DNA from: CAZKCI01 sp964551475
Lineage (GTDB): Bacteria > Auribacterota > Erginobacteria > Erginobacterales > CAZKCI01
DNA length: 14,775 bases
Direction: 5' to 3'
NCBI GenBank assembly: GCA_964551475.1
Contig: CAZKCI010000033.1
Span: forward strand, 1-14,775
A program made the position numbers and the translations under genes. Positions 1 through 9,795 of the stretch are shown here, in pieces. Position 1 is the first letter of the stretch. Every line of letters begins with the position of its first letter. Below the pieces are notes generated by a model. That model was not told where the DNA came from. It was given only the letters and a program-made list of their open reading frames with translations, and did no database searches.

Positions 1-1
1 C

Positions 2-265
2 GAGATCACGACCTCCGTCACGGGAACGGTCGAGGCCGAGGAGAAGGTGTCGGTCCCCGCCGGCGAGTACTCCTGCCTGCGGGTGAAGGTCGACACGTCC
101 TGCAGCGACGGGACCACCGCCTCCTCGACTCAGTGGCTCGCCCCCGGGATCGGGATCGTGAAGGCGGATATCGCGGTCGACGCGGTAGGCTTTTCGGGTT
201 TCCTGATCTCGCTGATCGGGATGGACAGGTTTACGCTGGAGCTGAAGGAGATGAAGAAGAACTGA
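2..265 (+). CDS. C-terminal fragment of a secreted TapB/DUF3108-like protein (5' end outside window)
   Basis: The reading frame is open from base 2 to a TGA at 263-265 and gives about 87 residues. The visible part is beta-rich. It contains VPAGEYSCLRVKV, then a Cys/Ser/Thr-rich turn, then QWLAPGIGIVKAD, and ends in a Lys-rich tail. A 'VPAG-x-[FY]-x-C-[LV]-[KR]-V' strand followed some 25 residues later by 'W-[YL]-A-x-G-[IV]-G-[IL]-V-K' is, from memory, typical of TapB/DUF3108-like secreted proteins of unknown biochemical role. Two cysteines (in YSCL and TSCSD) could form a disulfide, consistent with export. It is the only intact-looking plus-strand frame in the first 13 kb and converges on the macB operon. 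The coding call is fairly sure because the frame runs in from the window edge and ends cleanly. The family is tentative because the N-terminus is missing. Confidence 0.6.
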   Translation, partial: EITTSVTGTVEAEEKVSVPAGEYSCLRVKVDTSCSDGTTASSTQWLAPGIGIVKADIAVDAVGFSGFLISLIGMDRFTLELKEMKKN

Positions 266-319
266 ACATACCTCATTTATCATTTTTCATTGATCAAGTA
301 TCAACGGACCCGGCTCGAC

Positions 320-345
320 AAAAAAAACGCGGACATGAATGTCCG
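320..345 (-). terminator. Intrinsic terminator of the macB operon
   Basis: Read on the minus strand, a 7-bp stem (CGGACAT pairing with ATGTCCG, 2-nt loop; plus-strand 330-345) is followed after two bases by eight consecutive T (plus-strand A-run 320-327). This is a classic Rho-independent layout. It lies about 135 nt past the macB stop codon and faces the converging plus-strand gene that ends at 265. It is the only hairpin in the window with a proper T-tract. Confidence 0.7.
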
Positions 346-397
346 TGCTCATGATGCGAAACCGGCGGAAACGGACCGCCAGGCGCACGATCGGCAT

Positions 398-461
398 TGT
401 AGGCCCGATCTGTGATCGGGCGCGCCGGGACCTGTCCGCCGGTTCACAGAACCGGCCTACA
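398..461. repeat. Nested inverted repeats bounded by TGTAGGCC / GGCCTACA
   Basis: The outer arms TGTAGGCC (398-405) and GGCCTACA (454-461) are perfect complements. Inside are two hairpins: GCCCGATC / GATCGGGC with a TGT loop (403-421), and GCCGGTT / AACCGGC with a CACAG loop (438-456). The element lies between the macB stop and the T-tract terminator, so it would be in the 3' end of the macB transcript. It could be a REP-like element or an RNA-stabilising structure. The outer GTAG/CTAC bounds recur in other spacers of this window. Confidence 0.65.
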
Positions 462-480
462 GCCCGGTAGCCGATCACCG

Positions 481-2442
<1,962 letters not shown>

Positions 2443-2472
2443 AAGAGAGGTTACGCAAGGATACGTTACCTT

Positions 2473-3465
2473 TTACCTTCCCGGTCTCTGCCCCCCTCCG
2501 CTTCCGCTTCTCCCCCCGGGGCGGGCGGGCATAAAGGGGTTGGTCCCGCTCTGGGATTGTTTCTCCAGTGTGTATTTGCGGGAGGAGATCGTCACCACCG
2601 TGTCGTCGTCGATCCCGGATACGATCTCCACATGGCGGTCGTTGACCAGGCCGAGCTCGATCTCTCGGCGGGCCGGCTTTTCGTCCGGACCAGTCTTCAC
2701 GGTGACGAAATTGCCGTCGTTGCTCTTCTGGACCGCCTCCACGGGAAGGAGGAGGGCGTTCTCTTTCTCCTCCTCGATGATGGAGACGTTCGCGCTCATC
2801 CCGGAACGGAAGACCTCGGGGACTTTCTTCGGGAGGATGTCCACCTCGTAGATGGTGACGTTGCTCACCACCTTCGACTCGTAGGCGATGTGGTCTACCG
2901 CGGCCCGGACCTTGAGCTCGGGGTAGGCGTCGAGGCTGATTCGGGCGCTCTGGCCGACCTTGATCTTGCCGATGTCGGTCTCATCCACCTGGGCTTTGAC
3001 GATCAGGCGATCGGAAAGGACGAGGACCGCGTCGCTGGTGGCGACGGTCTGCCCGGGCTCCACACTCTTGACGATCACCTCGCCGTTGATCGGGGCGACC
3101 AGGGGGAAGGGCTTGTAGGCGTCCTCCCAGTATTTGAGCGCCTCCGGCCCCCGCTCGCGGGCGGCGTCGAGGAGGGCGGCCCGGTCGGTCGAGGACATGA
3201 TCGCGAGGACCTGCCCGGCCGTGACCGCGTCCCCCTCCTTGACCAGGATCTGCTCGACCCGCCCGCTGATCGCGGGCTTGATCGCCACCCGGTTCTGGGG
3301 CTGGACCGTCCCGGTGGTGGAGATCTCGGTGACAATCCTCCCCCGGGAGGGCTTGATCTCCCTGACCTCCACCGTCTCCCCCTTCTCCCGGGTGAGATAC
3401 CAGGCGGCGGCGAGCCCCCCCGCCGCGGCGATTGCGAGCACGATCAGCCAGCGTTTCTTTCTCAT
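2473..3465 (-). CDS. macA: MacA/HlyD-family periplasmic adaptor with a very short hairpin
   Basis: The 330-residue membrane-fusion protein has an N-terminal TM anchor at about 6-24 after MRKKR. The first lipoyl half (about 58-90, with SGRVEQILVKEGDAVTAGQ) and the second (about 121-150, with APINGEVIVKSVEPGQTV) flank only about 30 residues (91-120). Beta-barrel and membrane-proximal domains follow (about 155-300), ending in a Gly/Arg/Pro-rich tail (about 308-330). In E. coli MacA (371 residues) the segment between the lipoyl halves is a long coiled coil of about 100 residues that docks onto TolC; here it is almost absent. The gene sits between tolC and macB, so the pairing is clear. A weak AAGGA lies a few bases before ATG 3465. 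The family is sure; that this adaptor is fully MacA-like in assembly is an inference. Confidence 0.9.
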   Translation of the reverse strand: MRKKRWLIVLAIAAAGGLAAAWYLTREKGETVEVREIKPSRGRIVTEISTTGTVQPQNRVAIKPAISGRVEQILVKEGDAVTAGQVLAIMSSTDRAALLDAARERGPEALKYWEDAYKPFPLVAPINGEVIVKSVEPGQTVATSDAVLVLSDRLIVKAQVDETDIGKIKVGQSARISLDAYPELKVRAAVDHIAYESKVVSNVTIYEVDILPKKVPEVFRSGMSANVSIIEEEKENALLLPVEAVQKSNDGNFVTVKTGPDEKPARREIELGLVNDRHVEIVSGIDDDTVVTISSRKYTLEKQSQSGTNPFMPARPGGRSGSGGGQRPGR

Positions 3466-3558
3466 GAGTCGTCCTTGTTTTCCATTCGCGAAGATTCCCG
3501 CCTGCGCGCTATACGCTACGGCGGGCAGACGTGAGGATTCGCGGTTAATAAGGCCGAA

Positions 3559-4821
3559 CTATTCCAGCCTCGTCCCTTTCACGCTGAACCATTCCGCCTC
3601 GGCGAGGAGGGCGTCCGCCCGGGCCTGGACCAGCGACTTCTCGCTCTTGACCAAGTCGTCCTCGATGATGATCCAGTTGTCGAAGTTGAGAAGGCCGGTG
3701 GTGTACTGCGCCATCCCGATCCGGGAGCGCTCCTTCCCCGCCTCGTAATACATCTCCTGCACCGTCACCCGGTCGTAGGCGGTGAGCAGGCTGTGATAGG
3801 CGCGGTAGAGCGAGTAGAGACTCGTCTCCAGCTGGCTTTTCAAGGAGGCCTCGGCGTTGTCCAGGGATGCCCGGGCCCCCTTCAGCTCGTAGAATTTGGA
3901 GGTCCCCTCGAAGATGGGGACGGAGAGGCTCAATCCCACCGACCAGGACTCGTCCCCCGGGGGCCAGTCGCCGCCGCTTTTGCCCCAGGAGCCGGAGGCG
4001 CTCAAGGAGGGGGAGAAGTCCGCGCGGGCGGACTTGAGGCTGTATTCCGAGGCGGTCTTGGAGGCGACGGATTTCCGGACGGCGGGGAGGGTTTCCAGGA
4101 GCGCCTCGAGATCGGGCTGTGACGGCGGGAGGGGAGCGAGGTCGAACTCCCCCTTCGCCTTGAGGGGGGTGAAAGTCTCCCGCCCGAGGACCGCGTGAAG
4201 ATTCCGCTGGGCGGTGAGAACGCTGCGCCGGGCCGAGGCCAGGTCGGCCTCGGCGCTCTTCAGGTTGGCCTGAGCGGTGAGGAAAGCCCCCTTGTGCTCC
4301 CGTCCGGCGTTATAGCGGAGATCGATCAGGTCGGCCTGCTGTTTCCGTCTTCGGGCGATGTCTTCGCTCATCCGGACGAGCTCCTGGGCGCGGAGGAGCT
4401 CGATGAAGGCGTCGCGGAGGCTCTGTCTCACGTTGGCGGAGGTGGAGTCGTAGTCCGCCTCGGCGGCGATCGTGTTCTGCTCCTGGCGGTCCCGGTCGTA
4501 CCAGGTCTTGAGCCCGTCGAAGAGGAGCTGGGAAGCGGAAATCGAGTAGCCGTAGGAATCTCCCGCTTCCTCGCCGGAGGACTTCGAACGGTTGGCCGAG
4601 ACTCGTCCGCTAACCTGGGGGTAGAGGGCGCTGGAGGTCTTGCCTTCATCAGCCCGGGCGGAGCGGACGGACGCCTCGGCCGCGAGGAGGTCGGAGTTGG
4701 TCCTTTTCGCCTCGGCGACGCAGTCCTCCCAGGTCATGGTCTCCTCCGCGGCGTCTTCAGCGAAAACGGGGGAGACCCAGAGCAAGGCGAGACCGAGGCA
4801 GACTAAGGCGAGAGCTTTCAT
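3559..4821 (-). CDS. tolC: TolC-family outer-membrane efflux channel
   Basis: The 420-residue protein has a signal peptide MKALALVCLGLALLWVSPVFA (cleavage near residue 21) and then the two-fold repeated OEP organisation. Each half has long Ala/Ser/Glu/Arg-rich helices (for example WEDCVAEAKRTNSDLLAAEA near the N-terminus) and amphipathic strands such as YGYSISASQLLFDG and WSVGLSLSVPIFEG. PIFEG at the start of the second barrel segment is a hallmark of the family. It is the first gene of the set: macA starts 93 bp downstream and macB follows, giving a complete tripartite exporter. No Shine-Dalgarno is evident before ATG 4821; the leader is AT-rich. It belongs to the general OEP family, so the symbol marks role rather than strict orthology to E. 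coli TolC. Confidence 0.92.
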   Translation of the reverse strand: MKALALVCLGLALLWVSPVFAEDAAEETMTWEDCVAEAKRTNSDLLAAEASVRSARADEGKTSSALYPQVSGRVSANRSKSSGEEAGDSYGYSISASQLLFDGLKTWYDRDRQEQNTIAAEADYDSTSANVRQSLRDAFIELLRAQELVRMSEDIARRRKQQADLIDLRYNAGREHKGAFLTAQANLKSAEADLASARRSVLTAQRNLHAVLGRETFTPLKAKGEFDLAPLPPSQPDLEALLETLPAVRKSVASKTASEYSLKSARADFSPSLSASGSWGKSGGDWPPGDESWSVGLSLSVPIFEGTSKFYELKGARASLDNAEASLKSQLETSLYSLYRAYHSLLTAYDRVTVQEMYYEAGKERSRIGMAQYTTGLLNFDNWIIIEDDLVKSEKSLVQARADALLAEAEWFSVKGTRLE

Positions 4822-4885
4822 TTAACAATAGTAAACGCCCGTGGCGCTGATAGGTTTAATGGTTAATGGCAATGGCCGAAAGCAT

Positions 4886-4921
4886 CGGACGGATCGGTCG
4901 GATCGGACCGATCGGACGGAT
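4886..4921. repeat. Four 9-bp tandem units (CGGacCGAT-type)
   Basis: Four consecutive nonamers read cggacggat, cggtcggat, cggaccgat and cggacggat. The units are also partly self-complementary because of CGATCGG/CCGATCG steps. The array lies in the 154-bp spacer between the tolC start and the end of the large propeller gene. The short plus-strand frame across it would read as repetitive Arg-Thr-Asp and is not credible as a protein. Confidence 0.75.
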
Positions 4922-4938
4922 ACAAGCCGCCCCCTATT

Positions 4939-4980
4939 CTCTACCCTCTATCCGCTACCCTCTACCCTCTACCCTCTACC
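4939..4980 (-). repeat. Six 7-bp tandem units GGTAGAG overlapping a stop codon
   Basis: On the minus strand, six heptamers run without gaps: GGTAGAG three times, then GGTAGCG, GATAGAG and GGTAGAG. The first unit supplies the TAG stop (4976-4978) of the 1203-residue gene, so the array begins inside its last codons. Seven is not a multiple of three, so changes in copy number beyond the stop would not affect the protein. Confidence 0.85.
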
Positions 4981-7900
4981 TTGTCACCGGTATGTCACCC
5001 GTCGCCCCGAAGTAGGCGCGGGTGGTGCCGCGGATCGACCAGAGGCCGCTCGACTCGCGGAAGATCCCGATCAGGTCCGCTCCCCCGCCGTTGTAGTCCG
5101 CCGGGACGGGGTGATCGGAGGAGTTGCCTAGATAGGCGCGCGTGGCATCCTTGATCGACCAGAGGCCGCTAGCGGGGCGGAAGATGCCGGGTTCGGCCGA
5201 ACCGTTTCCGTCGTAATCTCCGGGGACGACCCGGTCGCCCGAGGAACCGAAGTAGGTCCGCGTGATGTCACGGATCGCCCACATACCCGAGGAGCGCCGG
5301 AAGACGGCGAAGTCCCGCCGCCCATCGCCGGTGAAGTCCGCACCCGCCGGCTGGTCGTCGGCCGCGCCGAAGTAGATCCGGGTGACGCGGTTCACCGCCC
5401 ACATCAAGGAGCGCTGGCGGAAGACGGCGAGGTCGGCGGTCCCGTCGCCGTCGTAGTCGCCGGGGACGGCGACGTCGGAGAAGTCGCCGCTGTAGACCCG
5501 GGTGAGGTCGTGGATCGCCCACATCCCGGTGGAGGGGCGGAAGATCGCCGCCTCGGCGGTGCCGTCGCCGTCGTAGTCGGCCGGGACGAGGTCCTCGGCC
5601 GCCCCGCCGAAGTAGATCCGGGTGGTGTCGCGGACCGCCCACTGGCTCGAGGGGGGACGGAAGAGAGCGATCTCGTCGGCGCCGTCGCCGTCGAAGTCGG
5701 AGGAGACCACGCCCGGCTCGGCGGAGACCGGCATCATCTCGATCCGGACGCCGGCGACACCGGTGAAGGCGGAGTAGGAGGTCTCGACCACTGCCGGGAG
5801 GAAGTCCGGGTGGCGGGCTTCGGCCCGGACGGCGCCGGACGGAAAGTGCGTGCAGGGGAAGACACCGAAGAATCCGTAAGCGTCGGTGGTGGCGAGCGAG
5901 GAAGGGCCGTCGGCGGTGACCGCGCGGATGGAGGCCCCGCTCACGGGGAGCGTGGTGGTCTTGTCGCGGACGTCGCCCGAGATGGAGATGCAGACCACGA
6001 TAGTCGGCGAGGGGCTGGGGGAGGGAGTGGCCGTCGGATTGGCCGTCGGCGTCGGTGACGAGGTGGGGGCGGGGGTTGATGTCGGGTTGACCGTCGGCGT
6101 GGCGGAGGGCGCGGGGGAGGGGGTCGATGAGCACGACGGGACAGGAGAGGGCGTCGGAGAAGCGCTCGAAGTCGGCGTGGGCGAGGGGCTGGTGAAGTTG
6201 AGCCTGCTCAGGAAGGCATCGTTGCTCCCCGCGTTCACCGCTTGGTAAGGGTTGCGGGTGGGGAAAGCGAATGAAGTGGTATAGCCGGCGGCGTAGACCA
6301 GGCTTTGGCCGCTAGCCGCGACACAGTATCCCCACGTGCTTCCGATGCTCCCGCCGAGGAAAGTCGAAAAGAGAAGACGCGAACCCGAAGTGGTGAGACG
6401 GGCGACAAAAGCGTCGGGAGAACCGGCCCGCGAGGCCTGGTAGGGGTTGCGCGTGGGGAAGTCGTCGGATTGCGTATAACCCGCGAGGTTCGCCTTGCCC
6501 TCCCCGTCTAGAACGATACCGAAGGCCTCATCATTTAAGGTCCCGCCCAGGTAGGTGGAGTAGACGAGAGCGGAACCGGAGGGATCGAAACAAGCGGCGT
6601 AGGCGTCATAGGGCCCCCCGGCGTTGCTCGCCTGGTAGGCGGAGGGCACGGGAAGGTCAGTGGCTCCGGTGCATCCGGCGAGGAAGGTCTCCCCCGCGGA
6701 CCCGATGGCGATCGCGTATCCAAAGGTGTTGCCGTCACCCCCGAAATAGGTGGAGTAATCGAGTGCCGAACCGGATGAGGTGAAACGGGAGGCAAAGGCC
6801 GCTTGTATCCCTACCTGCGGCTGATCTGGCTGATAGGCATTTATGGTGGGGAAGTCTACCGAACCGGTACAGCCGCAGAGGTAAGCACGTTCGAAGCTGT
6901 CGATCGCGATCCCCTGCCCGTTGTCGGAGCTGTTCCCGCCGAGATAGGTGGAAAAGACCAGGCTCGAGCCGGCGCTTCCGAGCTTAGTCAGGAATGCGTC
7001 CGAGGGGATTCCCGTTCCCTTAATTCCCTGGTAGGCATTCAGTGTCGGAAAAGACGTGGACAGAGTACCCCCGCCCACGTAGGCGCAGAGGTCGGGATCC
7101 ACGGCGATGCCATAGCCCTGGTCGAACTGCTCGCCGCCCAGGTAGGTGGAGTAGAGCAGGACTGAACCCATGGAATCGAGCTTGGAAATAAAGGCATCAT
7201 CTTCAGGGGGCCCTCCCAGGCTGGCCTGATAGGGGTTGACCGTGGGGAAATCGGAGGTATCGGTGCGTCCCGTCACGTAGACGCAGGCGAGCGAATCCAC
7301 GGCTATACCATAGCCTCTATTCACGGTGCTACTTCCTCCGAGGAGAGTGGAGAAGAGAAGAGCTGTGCCGGTGGAGGAGAATTTAGAGACGAAGACGTTG
7401 TCGGAGGAAACCGGGGTCCCCATCAGGGGGTTGACTGTCGGGAAATCGGTCGAATCCGTGTCGCCGACGAGATATGCGCACTCCGAACTGTCGACTGTCA
7501 TATCCAGGGCTTGATCCCAGCCGCTCCCGCCCAGGTAGGTCGAGTAATCGAGTTGGAGGGAATGGTTGTCGTAGTCGGGGCTGGGCGAAGGGGAGGGGAC
7601 GGGCGAGGGGGAAGCGGTGGGCGAGGCGAAATGGAGATGGAAGATCATGCCGTTGTCGGTCCCGGCCCAGGCGGAACCGGGGACGGAACCGTTGAGCGAG
7701 CGGACGGCCGCGCTTACGTTCGTTTCCACGGACCAGGCGGCCCCGCTGTAGCGCTGGATCGAGTTTGTGCCGTCGGCCGGCGCGGCCCGGAGCTCGCCCG
7801 AGGAGAGGGCGGCGATGGGGTAGTCGCCGGTGCTCGCCCCTCCCGAGCTCGCCACCGTCCAGGAGGCCCCGTCGTAGCGGAGGAGGAGGTTATCGTCCCC

Positions 7901-8587
7901 GGTCGCCCAGACTTCGGTCTCGGAGACGGCGACGATATCGCGGAGGCTCTTGGTAGGGTTCAAGGGGAGAAGCGTCTGGGGTGACCAAGCCGTTCCGTTA
8001 TAGAAGAAGATCCGGCGCTTCATTTGTCCCGTGGGAGCGGGTCCGGTGACGCACCATACGTGCTGCGCATCGAGCCCGTCGATCCCGAAGACACTGTCGG
8101 TCCCGAAGTCGGTCTCCAGCGCCCAGCTGCTGCCCCCGTTGGTGCTTCGGTGCATCCGTTCTTCGAAGCCGGACGCCCAAATGTTGTTGGTGTCCGCCGC
8201 ATAGACGTCATAGACCGCTCGCTGCAGGGCCGTCTGGCGAACCCAGCTCGAGCCGTTGAAGAAGAAGATCGGCCCGGAATACGCGGTGGTTCCGATGCCC
8301 CCCGCCCAGACATGGCTGGCGTCGATGGCATACGCGCCCCGGAGCGAACTGTTGCCGGCGGGGAAGGTTGTGGTCTGGAGCGACCAGGAGGTCCCGTTGA
8401 AGAAAAAGATCTGCCCCTGGGAACCGCTCGCCGCCGCCCAGACGGCGGTAGAAGAGGCGGCGGCGAGGGCGTGGAAAGAGTGGCTGCCGGTGTCGGTGGA
8501 GAGTGTCCAGTCATCGGCAAAAAGATTCGACCAGGGGACGACAAGCAGGCACAGGGGAAACAACAGGCGGGTCAGGACATCCTTCAT
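4976..8587 (-). CDS. Large secreted multi-propeller protein (SBBP repeats, FG-GAP-like C-terminus)
   Basis: The 1203-residue protein has a signal peptide (about 1-24, cleavage after NLFA). Domains in order: (a) about 25-320, a propeller with recurring 'FFFNGxSW' and 'VWA' strands, like BNR/Ycf48-type repeats; (b) a Pro/Ser linker, 321-342; (c) about 345-797, seven SBBP repeats with a YSTYLGG start and DFPTxNPYQ end, enough for one seven-bladed propeller; (d) a Pro/Ser/Thr linker, about 798-862; (e) about 863-955, a carboxypeptidase-regulatory-like Ig fold (ISGDVRDKTTTLPVSGASI); (f) 962-1203, six 40-residue FG-GAP-like units with DxDGDG calcium motifs. No sortase, T9SS or PEP-CTERM signal is visible, so it is probably secreted or loosely surface-held. 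A good GGAGG (8594-8598) lies 6 nt before ATG 8587, which fixes the start. Its role is unknown; adhesion or extracellular scaffolding is only a guess. Confidence 0.92.
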   Translation of the reverse strand: MKDVLTRLLFPLCLLVVPWSNLFADDWTLSTDTGSHSFHALAAASSTAVWAAASGSQGQIFFFNGTSWSLQTTTFPAGNSSLRGAYAIDASHVWAGGIGTTAYSGPIFFFNGSSWVRQTALQRAVYDVYAADTNNIWASGFEERMHRSTNGGSSWALETDFGTDSVFGIDGLDAQHVWCVTGPAPTGQMKRRIFFYNGTAWSPQTLLPLNPTKSLRDIVAVSETEVWATGDDNLLLRYDGASWTVASSGGASTGDYPIAALSSGELRAAPADGTNSIQRYSGAAWSVETNVSAAVRSLNGSVPGSAWAGTDNGMIFHLHFASPTASPSPVPSPSPSPDYDNHSLQLDYSTYLGGSGWDQALDMTVDSSECAYLVGDTDSTDFPTVNPLMGTPVSSDNVFVSKFSSTGTALLFSTLLGGSSTVNRGYGIAVDSLACVYVTGRTDTSDFPTVNPYQASLGGPPEDDAFISKLDSMGSVLLYSTYLGGEQFDQGYGIAVDPDLCAYVGGGTLSTSFPTLNAYQGIKGTGIPSDAFLTKLGSAGSSLVFSTYLGGNSSDNGQGIAIDSFERAYLCGCTGSVDFPTINAYQPDQPQVGIQAAFASRFTSSGSALDYSTYFGGDGNTFGYAIAIGSAGETFLAGCTGATDLPVPSAYQASNAGGPYDAYAACFDPSGSALVYSTYLGGTLNDEAFGIVLDGEGKANLAGYTQSDDFPTRNPYQASRAGSPDAFVARLTTSGSRLLFSTFLGGSIGSTWGYCVAASGQSLVYAAGYTTSFAFPTRNPYQAVNAGSNDAFLSRLNFTSPSPTPTSSASPTPSPVPSCSSTPSPAPSATPTVNPTSTPAPTSSPTPTANPTATPSPSPSPTIVVCISISGDVRDKTTTLPVSGASIRAVTADGPSSLATTDAYGFFGVFPCTHFPSGAVRAEARHPDFLPAVVETSYSAFTGVAGVRIEMMPVSAEPGVVSSDFDGDGADEIALFRPPSSQWAVRDTTRIYFGGAAEDLVPADYDGDGTAEAAIFRPSTGMWAIHDLTRVYSGDFSDVAVPGDYDGDGTADLAVFRQRSLMWAVNRVTRIYFGAADDQPAGADFTGDGRRDFAVFRRSSGMWAIRDITRTYFGSSGDRVVPGDYDGNGSAEPGIFRPASGLWSIKDATRAYLGNSSDHPVPADYNGGGADLIGIFRESSGLWSIRGTTRAYFGATGDIPVTR
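4979..5704 (-). repeat. Six in-frame 120-bp repeats encoding the FG-GAP-like units
   Basis: The 3' end of the propeller gene repeats with a 120-bp (40-codon) period, six times in a row. The protein unit runs [VP]-[AG]-D-Y-D-G-D-G, then FRP-x-SG-x-WAI-x-D-x-TR-x-YFG. Calcium loops are intact in units 1-3 (DFDGDGAD, DYDGDGTAE, DYDGDGTAD) and drift in 4-6 (DFTGDGRRD, DYDGNGSAE, DYNGGGAD). The constant spacing and high similarity point to expansion by duplication inside the gene. Confidence 0.9.
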
Positions 8588-8624
8588 GAGCGGCCTCCGT
8601 GGAACGGTTGGCGCCAGATGGGAG

Positions 8625-8655
8625 GCCCCGATCGGATCTAAGATTCGATCGGGGC
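8625..8655. repeat. Strong hairpin between the PD40 gene and the propeller gene
   Basis: The arms GCCCCGATCG (8625-8634) and CGATCGGGGC (8646-8655) are perfect complements. The stem extends inward through GATCT/AGATT (one G-T pair), leaving a single-base turn or a small loop at the TAA. It starts about 20 nt past the stop of the PD40 gene. No T-tract follows on the minus strand, so it is not a standard terminator; it may protect the 3' end or be a REP-like element. Confidence 0.65.
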
Positions 8656-8675
8656 AAGGGCGGCGTAACCGGTCG

Positions 8676-9674
8676 TCATCGCCACTCGGGGTAGTAATAT
8701 GACGCGGAATCCCTGGTCAGGCGGACGACCGGATTCTTGACCGGATCGTTGTCGAGGCCGAGCAGGTAGAGCTGCCAGTTCTTCCCATCCCGCTGGGAAG
8801 AAAAGGCGACCTGGTCGGCCTCGGGGGAGATGGTGGGGGACAGGGCGTCTCCCGCGCCGCGGGTCAGGCGTTGATAGCTCCCCTCCCGGAAGCGGTATTT
8901 CCAGATGTCCCTGGTCGCTCCCCGCCCCGAAGCGGCGACCAGCGCCTGCCCGTCCGGCGTGAAACAGAAGCGGCTTTCGGCGCAACCGTGGGCGACGATC
9001 TCCCGCGGCGCTCCCCCGTTCTCGATCAGGAAGATCTTGTAGTTTCCGGTCTGGAGGTAGGCGAAGGCGATGGTGTCGCCGTCGGGGGAGATGGCGGCCG
9101 GCCCCCCCTGGCCGGTTTCGAAGGCGGTCAGGACGCGGAGGTTCTCCCCGTCATCGTCCATCAGGCAGAGCTGGTCGGCCTCGCCGACCCGGGAGAAGAA
9201 GGCGATGGTCTCTCCGTCCGGGAGGAAGACGGGGTAGGAATCGTCGTCGTCGTTTTCGGTCAGGCGGAGCGGATCGTCCCCGTCGGCGTCCATCAGGTAG
9301 ATCTCGCGGTTGCCGTCGCGGTCGGAGACGAAGACGATCCGGTCCCGGTCGGGCGACCAGGAGGCAAAGCCGTCGAAGGCGGGATGATCGGTGAGCTGCA
9401 ATGCCGTCCCCTCCCCGAAATCGAGGAGCCAGACATCGCTGTCGCCGGACCGGTCGGAGTGGCAGAGGAGGGCGAGGTCGTGGACGCCGGCCGGGAACGC
9501 CGCGGGCAGCGTCTCCGCGGCCGGCTCGGCCGGGGCGGGGGTTTTCGTCTCCCCGGGCGCGGGCGATTTCCCGGCCGCACTCTCCGGGAAGAGGGGGATC
9601 GGCTGGGTGCGGGGCCCGCAGGAAACGGTCGCCAGGAGGACCGCCGCGATCAACCATGTGGCCAGTCGTTTCAT
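8676..9674 (-). CDS. TolB/PD40-type beta-propeller, probable lipoprotein
   Basis: The 332-residue protein starts MKRLATWLIAAVLLATVSCG, a lipoprotein-like signal with Cys19; TVSC is a slightly off-consensus lipobox. A Pro/Ala/Glu-rich linker (about 20-55) follows, then about six PD40 (WD40-like) blades. Each has the pattern 'P-x-[FYW]-SPDG-x-x-IAF-x-S-x-R-x-G-x-x-[DE]-[IL]-[YW]-L-[MIL]', for example WSPDRDRIVFVSDRDGNREI. This is the propeller seen in TolB and DPP-IV-like proteins. TolB's N-terminal domain is absent and no pal or tolQRA genes are near, so it is not TolB itself. It lies upstream of the large propeller gene on the same strand with an 88-bp gap, so the two may be co-transcribed. 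No Shine-Dalgarno is evident. Role unknown; protein binding at the cell envelope is the usual role of such propellers. Confidence 0.88.
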   Translation of the reverse strand: MKRLATWLIAAVLLATVSCGPRTQPIPLFPESAAGKSPAPGETKTPAPAEPAAETLPAAFPAGVHDLALLCHSDRSGDSDVWLLDFGEGTALQLTDHPAFDGFASWSPDRDRIVFVSDRDGNREIYLMDADGDDPLRLTENDDDDSYPVFLPDGETIAFFSRVGEADQLCLMDDDGENLRVLTAFETGQGGPAAISPDGDTIAFAYLQTGNYKIFLIENGGAPREIVAHGCAESRFCFTPDGQALVAASGRGATRDIWKYRFREGSYQRLTRGAGDALSPTISPEADQVAFSSQRDGKNWQLYLLGLDNDPVKNPVVRLTRDSASYYYPEWR

Positions 9675-9747
9675 CGGGGGGTGCTGTGTATTCTTATATC
9701 ATCCGACCCGTCCCGGCAACCGGTATTCTCGGCGTTGCGGTTGAGCG

Positions 9748-9777
9748 GTAGCGTCGCGTCTCCCGTGGCGACGCTAC
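9748..9777. repeat. Hairpin with GTAGCGTCGC / GCGACGCTAC arms
   Basis: A perfect 10-bp inverted repeat with a 10-nt loop (gtctcccgtg) in the spacer upstream of the PD40 gene. The outer ends are GTAG and CTAC, as in the element at 398-461. It is the first of three hairpins packed into 225 bp. Confidence 0.75.
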
Positions 9778-9795
9778 AAACTCCGGCGGAAGTAA

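Noticed and set aside
4939..4980. CRISPR-like or telomere-like array
   Set aside because: Units are 7 bp with no spacers and only six copies; it is a simple microsatellite.
8676..9674. Calling the PD40 gene tolB
   Set aside because: It lacks the TolB N-terminal domain, appears to be a lipoprotein, and no tol-pal genes are near.
9693..9719. Possible promoter for the PD40 gene (minus strand TATAAG at 9693-9698, TTGCCG at 9714-9719)
   Set aside because: Spacer is only 15 bp and the -35 match is weak.
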